A DNA stretch of 64,000 nt from Hydractinia symbiolongicarpus. Its lineage: Eukaryota > Cnidaria > Hydrozoa > Anthoathecata > Hydractiniidae. How positions within the stretch are numbered: position 1 is the first letter of the stretch; every line of letters begins with the position of its first letter. Location of the stretch: assembly GCF_029227915.1 (NCBI RefSeq), contig NC_079888.1:3051001-3115000 (forward strand), in the 5' to 3' direction. This document shows, piece by piece, positions 47,111 to 61,657 of the stretch. The notes under the pieces were generated by a model, which searched no databases, was not told the origin of the DNA, and saw only the letters and a list, made by a program, of their open reading frames with translations. Made by a program: the position numbers and the translations under genes.

Positions 47111-49057
47111 ACTGATGAAAAAAACTCACTCAGGTTAACTCAAGTTTTAACACATTCTAGGAAGAGGGGAGAGGTTGACTTAAGAAGTCCAGCTCCCAAT
47201 TCTGAGAATTTTTCGGAGCTACAACATCGCGTCTGCTGTCATAATTGCTCATTGGTTACCGATGGTCAGGAAAAATCGTTTCTTTGGCCTTTTTTTATTC
47301 TAAAGATTTTTTTCCATCAAGTTTGTCAGAATTGGGATATCATTTTGAACTGAATGACGTTATCCAATTTTTTATCCTTATTTACCTCCAGATTGCTAAA
47401 AAGCATTCTAATCCCAAAGAAATCCAGGCCTGAATAGGCCTATCCAGATACCATTAAGGTAACAGTCAATTATTAGAAAGTAGCGATCCATAAAATAAAA
47501 GTGCTACATTATTGTATTATGTAGCAATATTTAGAAGGATATCTATATCATCATTTCAAAATTTGGTTTAAAACTGTCTGAATGTGTCCAACTTATTTAC
47601 AGTTACCGCGCGATATTTGTCACAACATCTTGTAATAGATATCGTTAGTTTAAAAACAAACATAAAATAAACAATAATGGAATAAGAAATTTGTGTTTGA
47701 CTGTCTCGGTTTTTCAAGTATTACTTTCACTACAATTTTGATTTGGTATAACTTAATGACGAGCGCAGGAAATTGATAAATCTTCTACTTTTCCAATAAA
47801 GATTAGGCATAATAAGGAGTCGCGGCGAAAAAGAGAAATACATTTTAATTGGGTATTCAAAAACAACATTGTTTTTCACAAGTTATGCATATATTTAATA
47901 CTTCACTATTTCTAATTTGTTTGTTTTTGTTTATTGATTAATACATTTTTTTGTTTTGTTTTTTAATTTTTCTCCCTTTTAAAATAAAATTCAACGCCAA
48001 ACAAACCAGGTATATTACTCTAAACAAAAATAAAAAACACGTAGACTAAGAATAGGGCAACACAATGACTTATGAAAAACATGACTTACGTTTGTCCAGA
48101 GTTCTGCAGATCACACTTCTATCCATATTGAACAGCTGACTTTCTTTTTCTTTTGAAGAAAGAACGAACGTGTGATCCGTACCAGGTTCTGAAAATAAAG
48201 TGTTCAGCGAGATGCAACAAATTCTTAATAGGCAGGAATAGACGGCGGAGGTATGTGGTCTTTATTTACTTCTCAAGTGGATCATCATCCTGTGCCAATT
48301 TCAAAAAAATGTGAACTGTATGATTTTTTTTTTTCTGTTCTGTTATTTCATATGGCGTATAGAGATGCGCAGTCCAATAAGACTCAGGTTATGACAAAGT
48401 GAAATGTTGAGCAAGAATGACAGAAAATCTTGCATTGCGTTACAAAGTAAAACAAAGTTGAATATTACTAAAGTAATGGCGCGTAAATCCGAAATGTGAT
48501 TTAAGCAAAGCAAATATGTGATAATTTATCATTAACAACTTAATTTTTATTATACTTGTGTGCAGAAGAGCTTTTGGAGAAAGGAATAGGAGTCTGCAAT
48601 GACAACAGCTATGGCTATTCTGACTTTCTAATTTTTATTTTAACAATGTTACAAGGACCTGTTAAAAAACAATTCCTTTAGTTCATTTTGTAACGAAATT
48701 AGCTTAGTTCGTGCATAAGGCGCAGACGAGTCCTTATCATGTCCTTGTGATGTCGTTGTGATGTTCTAAAGATTACTAAACAGTTTCCTCTATTTCATTC
48801 CTCTAAACATTTTTTTTATTCTATATATATATATATATTTGATGCAAAAACTTGGATAATTAATGAAATATAATTTCATTCTTTCAGTACTCTCGATAGT
48901 GATGTGTCATTACACTTTAGAACATTTGACCACCCATTTATTGACATTTATTTATTGACAACCACGATTTAAAGAACAATTAGATGTTTATTTATCTCCC
49001 GAATTTTTCGGAATAAACAGGGTTTTCTAGAATAAAAAAAATGAAGATGAAATGAAA
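47111..49057. other. unique core of the palindrome spacer
   Basis: Not repeated elsewhere in the window as far as I can see. It contains a short (TA)n run near 48824-48838 and a possible isolated exon at 48090-48188 on the minus strand. The ORF at 47245-47433 has no recognisable feature. Confidence 0.5.
48090..48188 (-). CDS. candidate isolated coding exon (99 bp)
   Basis: On the minus strand a good acceptor (TTTATTTTCAG) and a consensus donor (AAAC|GTAAGT) bracket 99 bp that stay open in one frame, containing PGTDHTFVLSSKEKES and FNMDRSVICRTLDK. No partner exons were identified in the 2-kb core. It could be a captured gene fragment or a chance arrangement. Confidence 0.25.
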
Positions 49058-49619
49058 TGAAGAGATACAAAAAATTATAGCATTATATATTCTAGTTCTA
49101 ATACCAACCAGTAACACTTCCGTTCTAGTGAAACGTGAAAACCTGGCGTTTACTTTTTTTATGCAAATATTTTTCCTGTCTTTATAAATTGATTGATAAA
49201 ATCAAGGTATTAAAAAATATTCCTTCCTTTCGATTTGTTGTCTCTTGCTGAATAACCTGGATGCTCTTATCAATCATTTTAACGCAACTTATCTAGGTGT
49301 GAATCATTGCATTTATGACTGTTGGTGGTATCTAAAAATAACAATCCCTTCACTTACATAGATACTGCGTTTCTACGTTTTATATAGTGTAAAAATTTTG
49401 ACATAAATCTAACGCAGGGAAAAAGTAAAGACAAAGATGTAGAAAGAGTGTACAAGTAAGTGCGGAGTCGACAAAGAGAACTGAGTAAACATGACATGCA
49501 TTATCAAACTTTTTAATGCATCTGTTCAAATGTTGAAAAAATTGGTAAATAATTTACAGAAACTCCTAAAATTTCAGTGTCAAATTAGTGCAGGACAAGC
49601 ATTTTTTTGAAAATCAAAA

Positions 49620-49934
49620 ATGAAAAAAAGCAGAATAATCCAACACATGACGGGGGAACAGGTATCTCACATAAGGACATCTAATATTAAAAGCTATTTC
49701 GTTGGATGTATTCATAACAGGTTGTTAGTTAATGAAAAAGTACATACCAATACTATTCGACAAAAGCGTAAATTACTGATCAAAAGGATTCAAGCCGAAC
49801 ATCAAGCAAAATCAACTACACTACCAACTGCTCTAAAAACACCTCTTGAAGCCGATAGAGCACAGTCACGAATGATGAGTATTCCTGTATGGATTTCAAA
49901 GAGATTTATTTCACATTCACTTAAAACTGATTGA
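49620..49934 (+). CDS. small divergent ORF, right-arm unit B copy (104 aa)
   Basis: Mirror of the ORF at 44154-44468, with identical length and ATG and four amino-acid differences (for example HNRLL for HNMLL and RQKRK for RRKRK). The secreted-protein gene that faces it in the left arm is missing here, because the arm homology ends 560 bp upstream. Confidence 0.42.
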   Translation: MKKSRIIQHMTGEQVSHIRTSNIKSYFVGCIHNRLLVNEKVHTNTIRQKRKLLIKRIQAEHQAKSTTLPTALKTPLEADRAQSRMMSIPVWISKRFISHSLKTD

Positions 49935-52348
49935 TCTGATTTGAATTGGGAAGAAAAATTATTTATAAAGCAGGTGATTATAGATAGTATTGTCCTGTCG
50001 TTTACTTTGAAATTTTCGAAATCTACTAATCTAAAAATAAAAATTGGAAGCTAGAGGTATTATTGATGGTGATATAAAGAACGACGTGACTACTCTGTAT
50101 TATAATTCCATATGGACGTGACGCAATGTGAGAGCCATGATCTTGCCGAAGCAAAAGTTGGCAAGGCAGACGTCTTAATACGCAGGTATGCATACCTTAA
50201 GATTTCCTTAGTTGTCATCTTTATTCTCTTGCTAAAGCTCTAGTTTTGCATCAAAATTCAAGTTTTGCTGAATAATAATTCTCAATAAGCCAAATTTTTG
50301 CATGTTGTAAAGCACGTGAATAATGAAAAAGTAGTTATGAATAAACAGTTCAACATCAGAAAAGGCAATTTGCGCCGAAATAAAAAAATTGATTCTGTGA
50401 CAAGGAATGGTGAAGTGTATATACATGACCAGAGGCAATAGAAATAGAAAAATTAGTTCTGCTTGAAAGGTATATACATGACCAGAATGGATAATATGAC
50501 GCGACAACCGTACAATCGTACATAATAAATCCACTATTGACTAAAGGTGAGGGTTGAAGGGAGGAGCTGCCAAAAGTAATTTAAAAGCTACATCTGCAAT
50601 ATGAGCTTTTTATTCAAAGCTTTACAGAAATTAGAATGTTTACCCTGGGAAGCATACTCTTGGAGAAATGATCCTATATTTCATATTCTATATTTTAAAA
50701 TGTCGAAATTGACCTAATTAATAACAAAAGAGTCATAGATTTTACAATTAGATAAAATGTGTTCTTTTTACTTAATGCATGCATAAAATGAACAAGATGT
50801 GACTGCGGAAAACAAAATATTGTTGTTAATTAATCTAATTTGGCATTCAATTTTTAACCTCAATATTCCTGTTTACTGTCAGTTGATATTTAATACAAGG
50901 GTAAAGATTTGCAGCTGTTACATGTATTTCAAACTTGACATTATGATCAACGTCTAAATCCATTTAACATATCCACATAATACATTATTCTTGACATAGT
51001 AATGACACGCAAGGAGAAAAATATAGAATAAAGTTGTTATGTGAGGGGGATGCCTAATTAAAAACTAGGTTAAACACACAATTAGTAATAGGAAAAATAT
51101 TTACCAATTTTTCATCAAGTGTCCAGACAGGTTTAACTAATCTACTAAAGAAACAATACTAATTAAGATTAATTATGCAATATCTGTAAACACTTTAAGC
51201 TGAAAATAGGTTGATGATGAGTATTTTCAAACGAAAATGTGTTTTCCCTTCAAGAATCCAAATACGCATGGCAAGAAGCAAAAGAACTAAACTCTTTATT
51301 CCAACGATGAAATAAAAATTAATGCTGGGACTTGTGTGTCGCGACTGGAATTACAACTGCGGCGAATCACAACCAGTTGAGAATGTCAGCAGGAATGAGC
51401 CATGGTTCATTGTCTTCCTTTTAATTGGTTTATTTTGCTAAGGACATTATACTAAATACTGGATTAAGTTTGCAATAATCCCTTCTTTTCAACTGGATTC
51501 ATTCCTCAAAACCCTTACATGTGCTTTGTGAAGTATCTGTAGTGTATCAGAAGTTTGCGTCCTTAAGTTTTTGTTGTAATAATGGTACGTCAACTTTAAT
51601 TACATCGAGTCACTTGATGAGAATGGTTATACTAATGCCACCTACAGATGTAATATTATTGTGCTATTAATTAAGTACGCCTATAAATTGGCAGTAATCA
51701 GAGGAAATCGCATTACGAGAATTAGAACAATTAGAAACATTCCTCAATATAGAAAGAAATTTTAATCTCCACAATTAATTTGAAATAAGTATTATAAGGA
51801 CGTACTCACGCAACTGATTTAGTAAGATACAAATATTAATATTCATCGGGTGCCCTGCAGTTCCTACAGCATCTTCAATGTTTTAAAAACTACTTTGAAA
51901 ATACCTTCAGACTCTTGTGAATAGTGATATATTTGTTCCTATTTTTCTTATTATTAGTGCCGCATAATTATAGAAAATCTAATTAAGAGTTTGTTAACGT
52001 GGACTAGGATGAAAAAAATCGTCTAGATATGTTGTTTGGTTTAAAATTTACAGAATTATATTAAAACAAGGCTTATATTGTTTGGGAAATTATTAAAAAT
52101 AAAGAAAAGTTTATAAATTTTGTATATTTTCTCCAGTAAATGTACTAAATACTTATATAACCTTACACAGTATAATTAATAAAAAACAGACTAAAAAAGC
52201 CACCTTAAGAAACTATAAAACAATGTTTAAGGAAATAAAATATTACATTTAGCCCGAGAGCAATACAACAATGCATAAATTTGCTCAATTAATCTCTACA
52301 AAACACAAAGAGGTTTTCTTTCGCAATTAAAAGCCATGCCTGCACGGC

Positions 52349-54262
52349 TTACGTAAAATGACGGATATCTGAGAGCGCTGAAAATGTTTTATATAAAATA
52401 TCCAGATATTCACCTACCCCAATTAGGTCCAAGTATATTCTTCCATCTAGCCATGTCAAATTTCTTCTTTCACGTCGTTTCCTTACATGGTAGTAAAGGT
52501 TGATGGTATTTCCTTCATGGTTCTGTTGTTTTGTTGTAATGGACGTTTTCTTTACCAGTACAGACTTCGCTTTAACCATTCCATAGCAAGTAAATCCTGG
52601 AGGGCAATAAGGCACGCGTTTGTAAGCCACATGTGTTGGTAATGCACCAGTGCTGCCTGCTTTCGCGCGAACCATTTGCGGTTTATATGTGACGGTGACA
52701 AATCCAAAACATGTCATAGTATCTGGACAATTCCTGGGAGGTGTTATGGGCTTTTCAGTCACTTTTACCCAGCCCATGCATATAATTCCATTTGGACAAC
52801 GTGGTTGCTTTCTGACAACTTTTATTGTGACATTAATTTTCGGAGAGATATTCGCCTTGCCATTTTGGGATGAGACATTTCTTCGAAATCTGTTCTTGCG
52901 GGCACCATCTCGATTAAGTACAAGTGCTTTAATGACGTAGGCATAATCAAAAGTTTCCTCGAGATAAATATTGAGGTGTTCTTCATTCAAGTCATTGATG
53001 GTTTCCACTGTTGGCGCAGGGCAGCCTGCAGAAATATCTTTCTTGAAGCATTTCCTGTAACGATGTAGCGAATCTTTAATTTTTAAATTCTCGACTTTTC
53101 CAAGAGGTAAAGGTGTGTATTGATTATTTTCAATAGAAAAGGTTTTAATATGAAATACTTCATCATGGGTAACTTTCCCAGTACCTTTATTTACATCCAC
53201 GTCAAAGCCACTATCTCGCTTGCAGATTTTTGCAGTGTATTCAATGGCGTTGTTCTTGTGGATCCCGACTTTGTAGTGACAAGGAATAATACAGGTCACC
53301 TATAAGAGAGATATTTACAGTTTATGCATTGAAATGTTTTCCTTTTGCAATGCTTGACCGGCACATTACGAAGTATGTAAAAGATTACTACATTCCTATT
53401 CTCTAAATATGTGGTTAATTAATAGAACACAGGCTATTTCAGTAACAATGTTTTGTGATGAGCTGCAATTGTCCCATTGTAAAGAACATGAATGATGATT
53501 AAAGTTTTTAATTAAAAAGATAATTATTAAAAAAGGGAAAATTATTTGGATAAAAATGTCATTATCTACAATAATGTTCAAAAATTATTGGAATATGCTA
53601 AATTTGGAAAATGGTATCCACAAGCGATGATTTACGGCGTTTTAAAAATATACCGACGCCCTTTGAGCTTGTAAATGTTAACAACAGAATTATGGATGGT
53701 ATGTTATTTGGTTAGGTCCGTTACCTCAAACTACGATAATTATTTTTCCAGGTCAGAATGGCGTAACTTCTCGGTTTCCTGGAATTTTACGGACCGACAC
53801 GTTGATTGTTCCGCAATGCGAACATCGCTGAAACTGCGAATAGCGAAATTTTAACGCTTCTTATCCGAGCCACAGATTTGCAAAGGCAGGACTTGCACAG
53901 GCCGCGAAAAATTTGCGTGTTTTGCCATTTCTGAAAATGCGGCATGTTTAAAAGTTTATCAATAGGATTAAAATTATACGAAAGACTACATCCCATACAC
54001 ATTTGCGTTTTATATTGCAAATCAAAAAAAGCCTTGCCTTATGGTTTTCTGTTTATTTGTGCATAGCTGCTGTTATCATGCCGAGTGTGCCTTAACAAAA
54101 GTTCCAATAGGGTATGTGAATTCTATAAAATACAATTAATTTGGCACTTCTTGGGTTTTTTCTAAGAATATAATACGCTACTAAATTTAATAAAGTAAAG
54201 CAGAATCCACTAACCTGTGTTAGAATAATAGAAAGCACAATGTGATTAAGGGCCACACCCAT
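52349..54262 (-). CDS. unrecognised secreted protein with triple C-P-x4-C-x-G-x-V repeats, right-arm copy
   Basis: Exons 54215-54262 and 52349-53299 (minus) encode 332 residues with the same leader, CxxxC start, RFRR site and three C-P repeats as the left-arm gene. Splice sites (CTAACACAG|GTTAG and TTATAG|GTGACC) are intact. It differs by a two-residue insertion (CIIPC for CPC) and eight substitutions, none in the repeat cysteines. The changes include Ser to Leu, His to Tyr, Lys to Asn and Leu to Pro. Its TATA box is at 54342-54350. Both copies look functional, so the palindrome carries a duplicated active gene pair pointing inward toward the spacer. Confidence 0.82.
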
Positions 54263-55065
54263 AATATTCCTCGTTTTCCTTTCTTTTTCTATTGCATTAT
54301 TCTTGCAGCGAACTTGTTAATGAACAGCAAAGCAACATTGCTCCTTTTATATGGGTATACAATGGGACCGGAAACGGAAAGATTTCTAGAAATATCCTTA
54401 TCTGCTAAGGGCGTTGTATGTTAGGTGATGAGCAATTAATTTGCTGAACATAATTAATCTATGCAATTATACTTAGTATCAATCTGATGCAGACCTTGTT
54501 TCTACATGGAGTTTACATGTGGTACCTTTCTTCAGCGTTAGCGTTTGTACAAAGAAGTCATGTAAATAGAAAAAGGGATTAACAAACGAAAGAAAAAGGT
54601 AATCACTGTAAAATTTAGAAATAAAAAGATATAAAAAAATATAGCATAATAAATTCTAGTTTACAATTCCAGTTATAACATACCGACCAGTAACACTTCC
54701 GTTCTATTCAAACTTGAAATCCTGGCGTTAACATTTTTTGATGCAAATATTTTTCCTGCTTTTATAAATTGCTTGATTAAATCAAGGTATTAAAAAATGT
54801 TCCTTCCTTTCGATTTGTTGTCACTTGCTCAAATCAATCATTTTAACGCAACTTATCTAGGTGTGAATCATTGCAATTATGATTGTTGGTAATATCTAAA
54901 AATAACTATCCCTTCACTTACACAGATGCTGCGATTCTGCGTTTTATATAATGTCTAAATTTGGGCATAATTCTAACGCAGTGAAAAAGTAAAGCCAAAA
55001 ATGTAAAGAGCGTGTACAGGCAAGTGCAAAGTCGACAAGGAGAATTGAGTAAATATTACATGCGT

Positions 55066-55297
55066 TATCTATCTTTTTAATGCAACTTTTGAGGAAGTTG
55101 GGAAATTGTTAAATAGATGTATAGAATTCCATTATTTTAAAATAGTGCAGGCCAAGCATTTTCTTGAAAATCAAAAAATAACAGAAATCAGAATAATCCA
55201 ACACATGAAAGGAAAAGAGGTATCTCACATTATGACTTATTGTAGATCAAATACTAAAAACTATTTCGTTAAGTGTTTTTTGTTTTTTGTTTATTAA
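55066..55297 (+). pseudogene. right-arm relic of the unit A small ORF
   Basis: Homologous to 38870-39112, but the start codon is changed from ATG to ATT. The remaining frame (KLLNRCIEFHYFKIVQAKHF..) stays open to the same FLFFVY stop. Confidence 0.5.
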
Positions 55298-57205
55298 TAC
55301 TATTCGAAAGAGGCGTACGTTACTGATCAAAAGGATTTATACACAAGTCGAACACTGAGCCAAACCTACTACACTAGCAACTGCTTGAATGAGAACCACC
55401 TGAGGACGATGTAGCAGTCACAAATGATATATATTCTTGTATGACATTTGGTTAAGGTTTTCATAAATGTTTCTATTCACTTAAAAAAAATGTGATATCC
55501 ACTTAAAACTGATGAATCTGATTTGAAATTACACACAACAATTTTGTTTATAAAACAGGTGATTGTAGGTAGTGTTGTCCTGTCGTTTACTTTGAAATTC
55601 GCTAAATGTATGGGTGACGCTAAAGAATAATCTAATAATAAAACTTGCAAATTAAAAGTATTATTGTTGTGGATATAAAGAAAGGCTTGACTAATCTCTA
55701 TTATAATTCCACATGGACACCTATCCCGCGACGCAATATGAGGGCCATGATTTTGCCAAGCAAATGTTGACAAGCCAGACGTCTTGATACGTAGGTATAC
55801 AAATCTTAAGATTATCTTAATAGCCATCTTTATCATTTTGTTAAATGCCCTATTGTTCCAACAACATTTCAGTTTTTCTAAATAATAATTCTCAATAAGC
55901 TTAATTTTCGCATGTTGTAAAGCACATGAATAATGACAAAGTAGTTATGAATAAACAGTTCAACATTAGAAAAGGCAATTTGCGCCGAAATAAAAAAATG
56001 GTTCTGTGACAAGGAATAGTGAAGTGTATGTATATGACGAGAATGAATAATGTGACGCGACAATCGTACAACCATACATCATGAATCCAGTATTGACTAA
56101 ATGGTTAAAGGGAGGCGCAGGCTAAAGTATTTTGAAAGTTACATAAACAATATGAGCTTTTTATTCAAAACTTTACAGGAGTTAGACTGTTTAATTTGGA
56201 AAGTATACTTTTTGGCAAATGATCCTACATTTCCCATTCTGTATCTTAAAATATAGAAAATGAACTAACTAATAATAAAAGAATTGTAGATTTTGAAAAT
56301 GTGTTTCTTTTATTTAAATAGGTAAAATGTATTCCTTTCACTTAATTGTGATGCAAAAAATGAACAAAATGTGACAGGGGAAAACAAAATTTTGTTGTTG
56401 ATTAATCTAATTTGGTATTAATTTTCTAACCTTAATATTCCTGTTTACTGTTAGTTAATGTTTAATACAAGGGTAAAGATTTGCAGCTGTTATATGTATT
56501 TCAAACTTGAAATTATGATAAATGTACGTCTGAATACATTGAATATATCCACATAATACATTACTCCTGACATAGTAATGACACGCAGGGAGAAAAATAT
56601 AGAAGGAAGTCGTTATATGAGGTGAAAGCTTAATCCCACGCTAAAATCTAGGATAATACACAATTAGTAACAGGAAAAATTTTTACTATTTTTTTTAAGT
56701 GTCTAAACAGGTTTAATTAATCTAATAAAGAAACAATACCGATTAAAATTAAGTATGAAACATATATGAAGAAATTCTTTCTCTAACACTGAATTATATG
56801 GTTTTAAGTGACAATATATTTCCAATGAACACATGCTGTTTTTATTTACTTAACTTTGATTGCACTTTAAGCTGAAAACATGTTAATGATGAGTATTTTC
56901 ACGAAGTATCAATATACATACATAGAACCAGAGGTTAAAGAAAAAATAAGCAGACAAACCCTGTAAAACTCTATTTACATTGGGAGACATATGAAATAAA
57001 TTGCCTTTTTTCCCTTAAGAATCCAAGTACGTATTGCAAGAAGCAAAAGAACTAAAAAATTTTCCAATAATGCTATAAAAAGTAATGCAGAGACTGGACT
57101 CGTGTGTCACGATTGGAGTTACAACTGCAGCGAACCATAACTAGTTGAGAATGTCAGCAGGAACGTGCCATGGTTCTTCCTTTTAACTGGTTTAATAGTG
57201 GTTAA

Positions 57206-59310
57206 TCACTTACTCTGATACAGTTTTCTAATAGCCGTGATAAACATGAGCAAATAATTACGTCGATTTTGTATTTTCGTAATGTGTTATTGTCTCATTT
57301 GCTGAAATTTGAAATCAGTAATAAACTATTTATGGCTGCTATAATTACTGCAGCTTCAGCATTTCAAATGTTCGGTTTGAAATTGTAAAGCTATCTGATG
57401 ACCTAACTTTAGACACATTTTGTTACAAATGTTTATAAACATATGAAAGGTCACTTGATTTTGAATCTTTGCATGAGCTATGAATTAAGAAGCGACTAAG
57501 AAGCTATTTTGATGCGTCGACAAATGCAATTCTAGATAAGAAAAAAGAAGAGAAGTATACAAAATCGCCTGTATAACAGATACATCGGCCTGGTATTTAA
57601 AACAATCATGTAGCATTACATATCTTCAATCACCAGTCCTGCCGAAACCAATCACTGCCCCACCCCTAAATATCAAGAGTATAACTAAATGTATGCGTAT
57701 AGCGGTGACTGTGTAGCAAAATGCTACCTACTTTCTTTAAAACCACTAAAAATTCCTAAATTATGGTTCAGATGAACCACCTGAACGTTTCACACTATTT
57801 AAGACATTATATTATGTAACAAGAGGTTGCTTACTTTGTACACTTTGTTAAAAAAATAAAACGTTTTACCATTGGAAGGAACATTCCCAAACATTACAGG
57901 CTTTCTTCATTGTTATGTATAAGTTGTCAGAAACTCTTTTAATTTCTCATAAATAAAAGACAGCAATAATGGATTTATATTTAAAAATACACTTTTCCCA
58001 GAAAATTTTTTTTGTTATAAAGTATGGGACGTTGTTACTTATTAACATGTCGTTGTGCAATAATATTTAATATCTGTGTTACAAAGTTTCTAATGTTTTA
58101 AATAACTTATTGCATGATGCAAAACTACATTTAATTCCTTCTTATTAAGTAACTTTGTTAAATTAATGTATACCATCCATGATTATTAAGCAAATACAAA
58201 CCTTGACGTTTCCCGAATTTAGCATGTCTAACCAACTATATCATTAAGCTTCCAAGTGCCTCTACTCAGTTGTGTTTTTATATCAGAATTTGCATGTTGG
58301 AATAAAACATTTCATTTTATACAAAAACATCATGGTTCTTCACAACCAGATGGTTGTGTGAAGAACTACCGAAACTGACGTCTTGGAAAAAAGGTATGAG
58401 AGAGTTCTCTTAATATTATAGTAATAATATTTGACACGTTTTACATTTTAATAGATAGAAATTATATCAATGTACTCAAACTAAATCAAGGAATGCTGGC
58501 ACGTAGAGTAACGTACCAAATTGAAATGTTTGATACTTTTTGTCATTTTGTATCATTCTTTGATTTCCACCAACAAGATCATCTTTATAACATTTGTTCT
58601 TTCGTTGCGCCAACAACAATGAAAATATTGGCGAAATATCAAACGGATAAATTAAAGATAGATTACATCTTCCATTTTAAATTTGAACTGCATTAAATTC
58701 ATTCTTCCCATCCCCATTCTTCAAAATTAGAAGTGATAAACGCTGAGCTATCCCTTAAAAAAGCATCTTTGTTATTGTAAGGGCTCAGTAATTACTTATA
58801 ACATATATTTCCAATATTCTCATAATACTACATGGATACAGCACATAAACGCACGAAGACATGAATGATTGACAAAACAGATATAGGGAAAACAAATAAT
58901 AAAAAGTACGTTGAATACCCGAGTGTGTTTCAAGTTATTATGCCGTTACGAACAGGCTGCAAATGTGTAGTCAGCGCAAATGATTAAAAATATCTACGCT
59001 ATGTTGGCAGTAGAATCAAATTAAAAATTTGCTGGATATGTTTATATTTCTCCACGTTTTGTTAACCGTCAATGTTTTATGTATTAATGCGCAAAGTGAT
59101 TTCAAAATCAATTTCTAATCACAAATTATTGTTTTAAGCAATAGTAAAATAAAAACAGCCCAGAAAAGTAGCCAATAATTCAAGTTCTGCAGATTTTTCC
59201 AAATAAATATAATAGATACAAATAAAAAGTCTATTCTCTAAAACTATCTCACAAGAAAACTCACATTAACCACAAAATATGTAAAATTGTTACTATTAAT
59301 CACTCAGTCA
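57206..59310. other. right-arm sequence between gene copies
   Basis: Mirror of 35009-37004. It holds about 150 bp (about 58490-58640) that the left arm lacks, within which a short ORF (58493-58696) appears. No gene is supported. Confidence 0.45.
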
Positions 59311-60190
59311 AGATAACGGACATTGGAGAGCACTGAAAAGGTTTTATAGAAGACCACCTACCACAGTTACCGCAACGTACAATTTTGAAACTATGTCAAA
59401 CTTTTCCATTCGCGGCTTGTTCTCACATGGTAGTAAGGATTGATGGGGTTGCCTTAATATTAACTTTGTTTTTATAGGAAGATTTTTTGCTTTATTGGCG
59501 AAGGGTTGCTTTAACCATAGGAAGTAAATGCTGGAGGGCAATAACAAATGCGTTTGTAAGCCTCGCGTGTTTTTAACACGCCAGCGCTGCTTGCCTTCAG
59601 GCGAATCATTTGTGGTTTATATGTGAATGTGACAAATCCAAAACATGTCATAGTATTTGGACGGTGTTATTTCAGTCACATTTACCCATCCCCTTCGGAC
59701 ACTGTGCTTGTTTATTGGTCACTTTTTTAACGTTAGTTTTTGAAGAAATGTTTATTTTCGTAACATTCTGGGATATAACACATTTCCTCTTCATCATCTT
59801 TCTGTGTACCCATTAGTTTAACTGAAAATTATTATATGATAAAGTAATTGATGGAGTGAGCAAGTAAATGATCAAGTATAAATATGAAGATGATTCTCAG
59901 TGAAGTCATCGACTCTTTCCAGTGTTGGAGAAGGGCAACTTGCACAATTATATTTTTTAGGCATTTTTTGTAACGATTAAGTGAATGTTTAATTTTTGAA
60001 TTCTCAATTCTGTCAAGAGGCCATGACTTGTTTCGATGGGTTTTTTTGTTAGAAATTTTTTTCTATGAAATACTTCGTCATTGGTAACTTTTCTAGTACG
60101 TTTATTTACATCCACGTGGAAGTTGTCACCCCGCTTATAAATTTTTACAGTGTATTCCATTGCATGTTTTTTGTGGATTCCAACTTTGTA
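59311..60190 (-). pseudogene. decayed outer copy of the CP-repeat secreted-protein gene, right arm
   Basis: Mirror of the left outer copy, with the same deletions and frame losses, so decay predates the inverted duplication. The open part, 59957-60160, is shorter. In the leader-exon relic at about 60690-60720 the donor GT has also become TT. Confidence 0.75.
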
Positions 60191-61657
60191 CTAACATAGA
60201 ATTTTACATTTTACCTATTTGAAATGTATTTAGAGTTAATACGGTGAATAGTTTCACGGGAAGGTTGGTTTAAAAACATATAAAGTAATACGGTTTATTT
60301 GTAACAAAAATCCCGCATTCCGTCTCAATTAAAAGACTCAAGTCTTAACAAGCTCTTATTAAATCATTGATTAGCAGAGAATACGAATTAATTACGCTTT
60401 TGTGGTTAGGGTTTCAATGCGCCTATCATGATGAAAATTGGTGTCATTATAAAAAGATCATTAAAGAATGAGAAAAAAAACTGGAAAAATAAAAAGAAAG
60501 AACAACCATTATTGAAACGCTGATTTAAATTATTTAATTCAACGAAAAGATGCATCGAATTACTTGTTAGATTATTTCAACCGATAATCTCAAATTTATA
60601 CAAACGTTAGTTCTGAAGTTATTGTAGTGATTAACAACCATATACTACATTGAGCAATGTCATGTAACGTTGGCTAAACTGTGTGATGACTATGAAAAGT
60701 GGTATGACTGTACGACGTGAAAATTTCTTTTTCTCCCTCTTCTTCTTCGTGTTATTTGCTTTAAAGATAAACTTTTATTATAAATTTGATGTTAAAAAGA
60801 AATTAAAAAATGCCCCTTTCGTAATGGTGTAAATTCTTATTGGGGGCGAAAACATTTGGACGAAGTTTCCTTCTGTTTTTGTAACATTGCAGGATTAGCT
60901 ATCACGAGACATCATTGGTGGTAATTATAACGCTGACCCTAATTATTAAGAAAAATCACAATTAGTGGTAAACTTACGTGGTTTCTATGACTTAAACTTT
61001 GAACATATCTGTGGTCTAGTTGTATTGCTTAGGACATCATGTAACTGCTGCAAAAGAAACTTAATCTTTGTGAAATTTACAAGCAAGACAATTTATAGCA
61101 TAATATTTCTATGATAATCGTAATTTGCAGAGAATCTTCCTGTTTTCCGAATGCGTTTTATTATATAAAGGAATCAAAAATTGTTCCTTCCTTTCGACCT
61201 ATTATTACTTGATGAATAATATTTGAGAAAAGCGCAGTAATATGAATTTTTACCGCGTCTGTTTTAGACGTGGATTTTATATATGGTTTTTTAGTTGTAT
61301 TTTCACAGCTTTATGTCTAACATGGTAATCAACTTGGCTCATTCAATCATTCCGTTTAATTTTATTTTATAACCTTTAAAATTTGGAATGAATTCTGATT
61401 AACAAATCCTGTCCATTTTAATTTACCACTAGCTACCTGTTGAGTAGAATGTCATTCTTACATTTGTTCACGCAACTCAATGATGGGTAAAATTAATGTT
61501 GCAGTGAATTCTAAGAAATATGGACCACCAAACTAAATATCCCACACTGACAGTTGCTTAAGGAAACAGAAGTACACCCCCGGAGAAGATGATTGACATT
61601 TTGGTTGATGATTTGTGATTAAGAAATGTTGTCCAAATATCAAAAGTAGTATTAGTA

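Larger units (their letters stand above)
49058..61657 (-). repeat. right arm of the giant imperfect palindrome (~12.6 kb)
   Basis: Reverse-complement partner of 32675-45033. The inner edge is sharp: homology to the left arm stops within a few bases of 49058. The outer edge lies at 61657, where only a short TAGTATTATT remnant stands in place of the (TAA)n array found beside the left arm. Confidence 0.95.
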
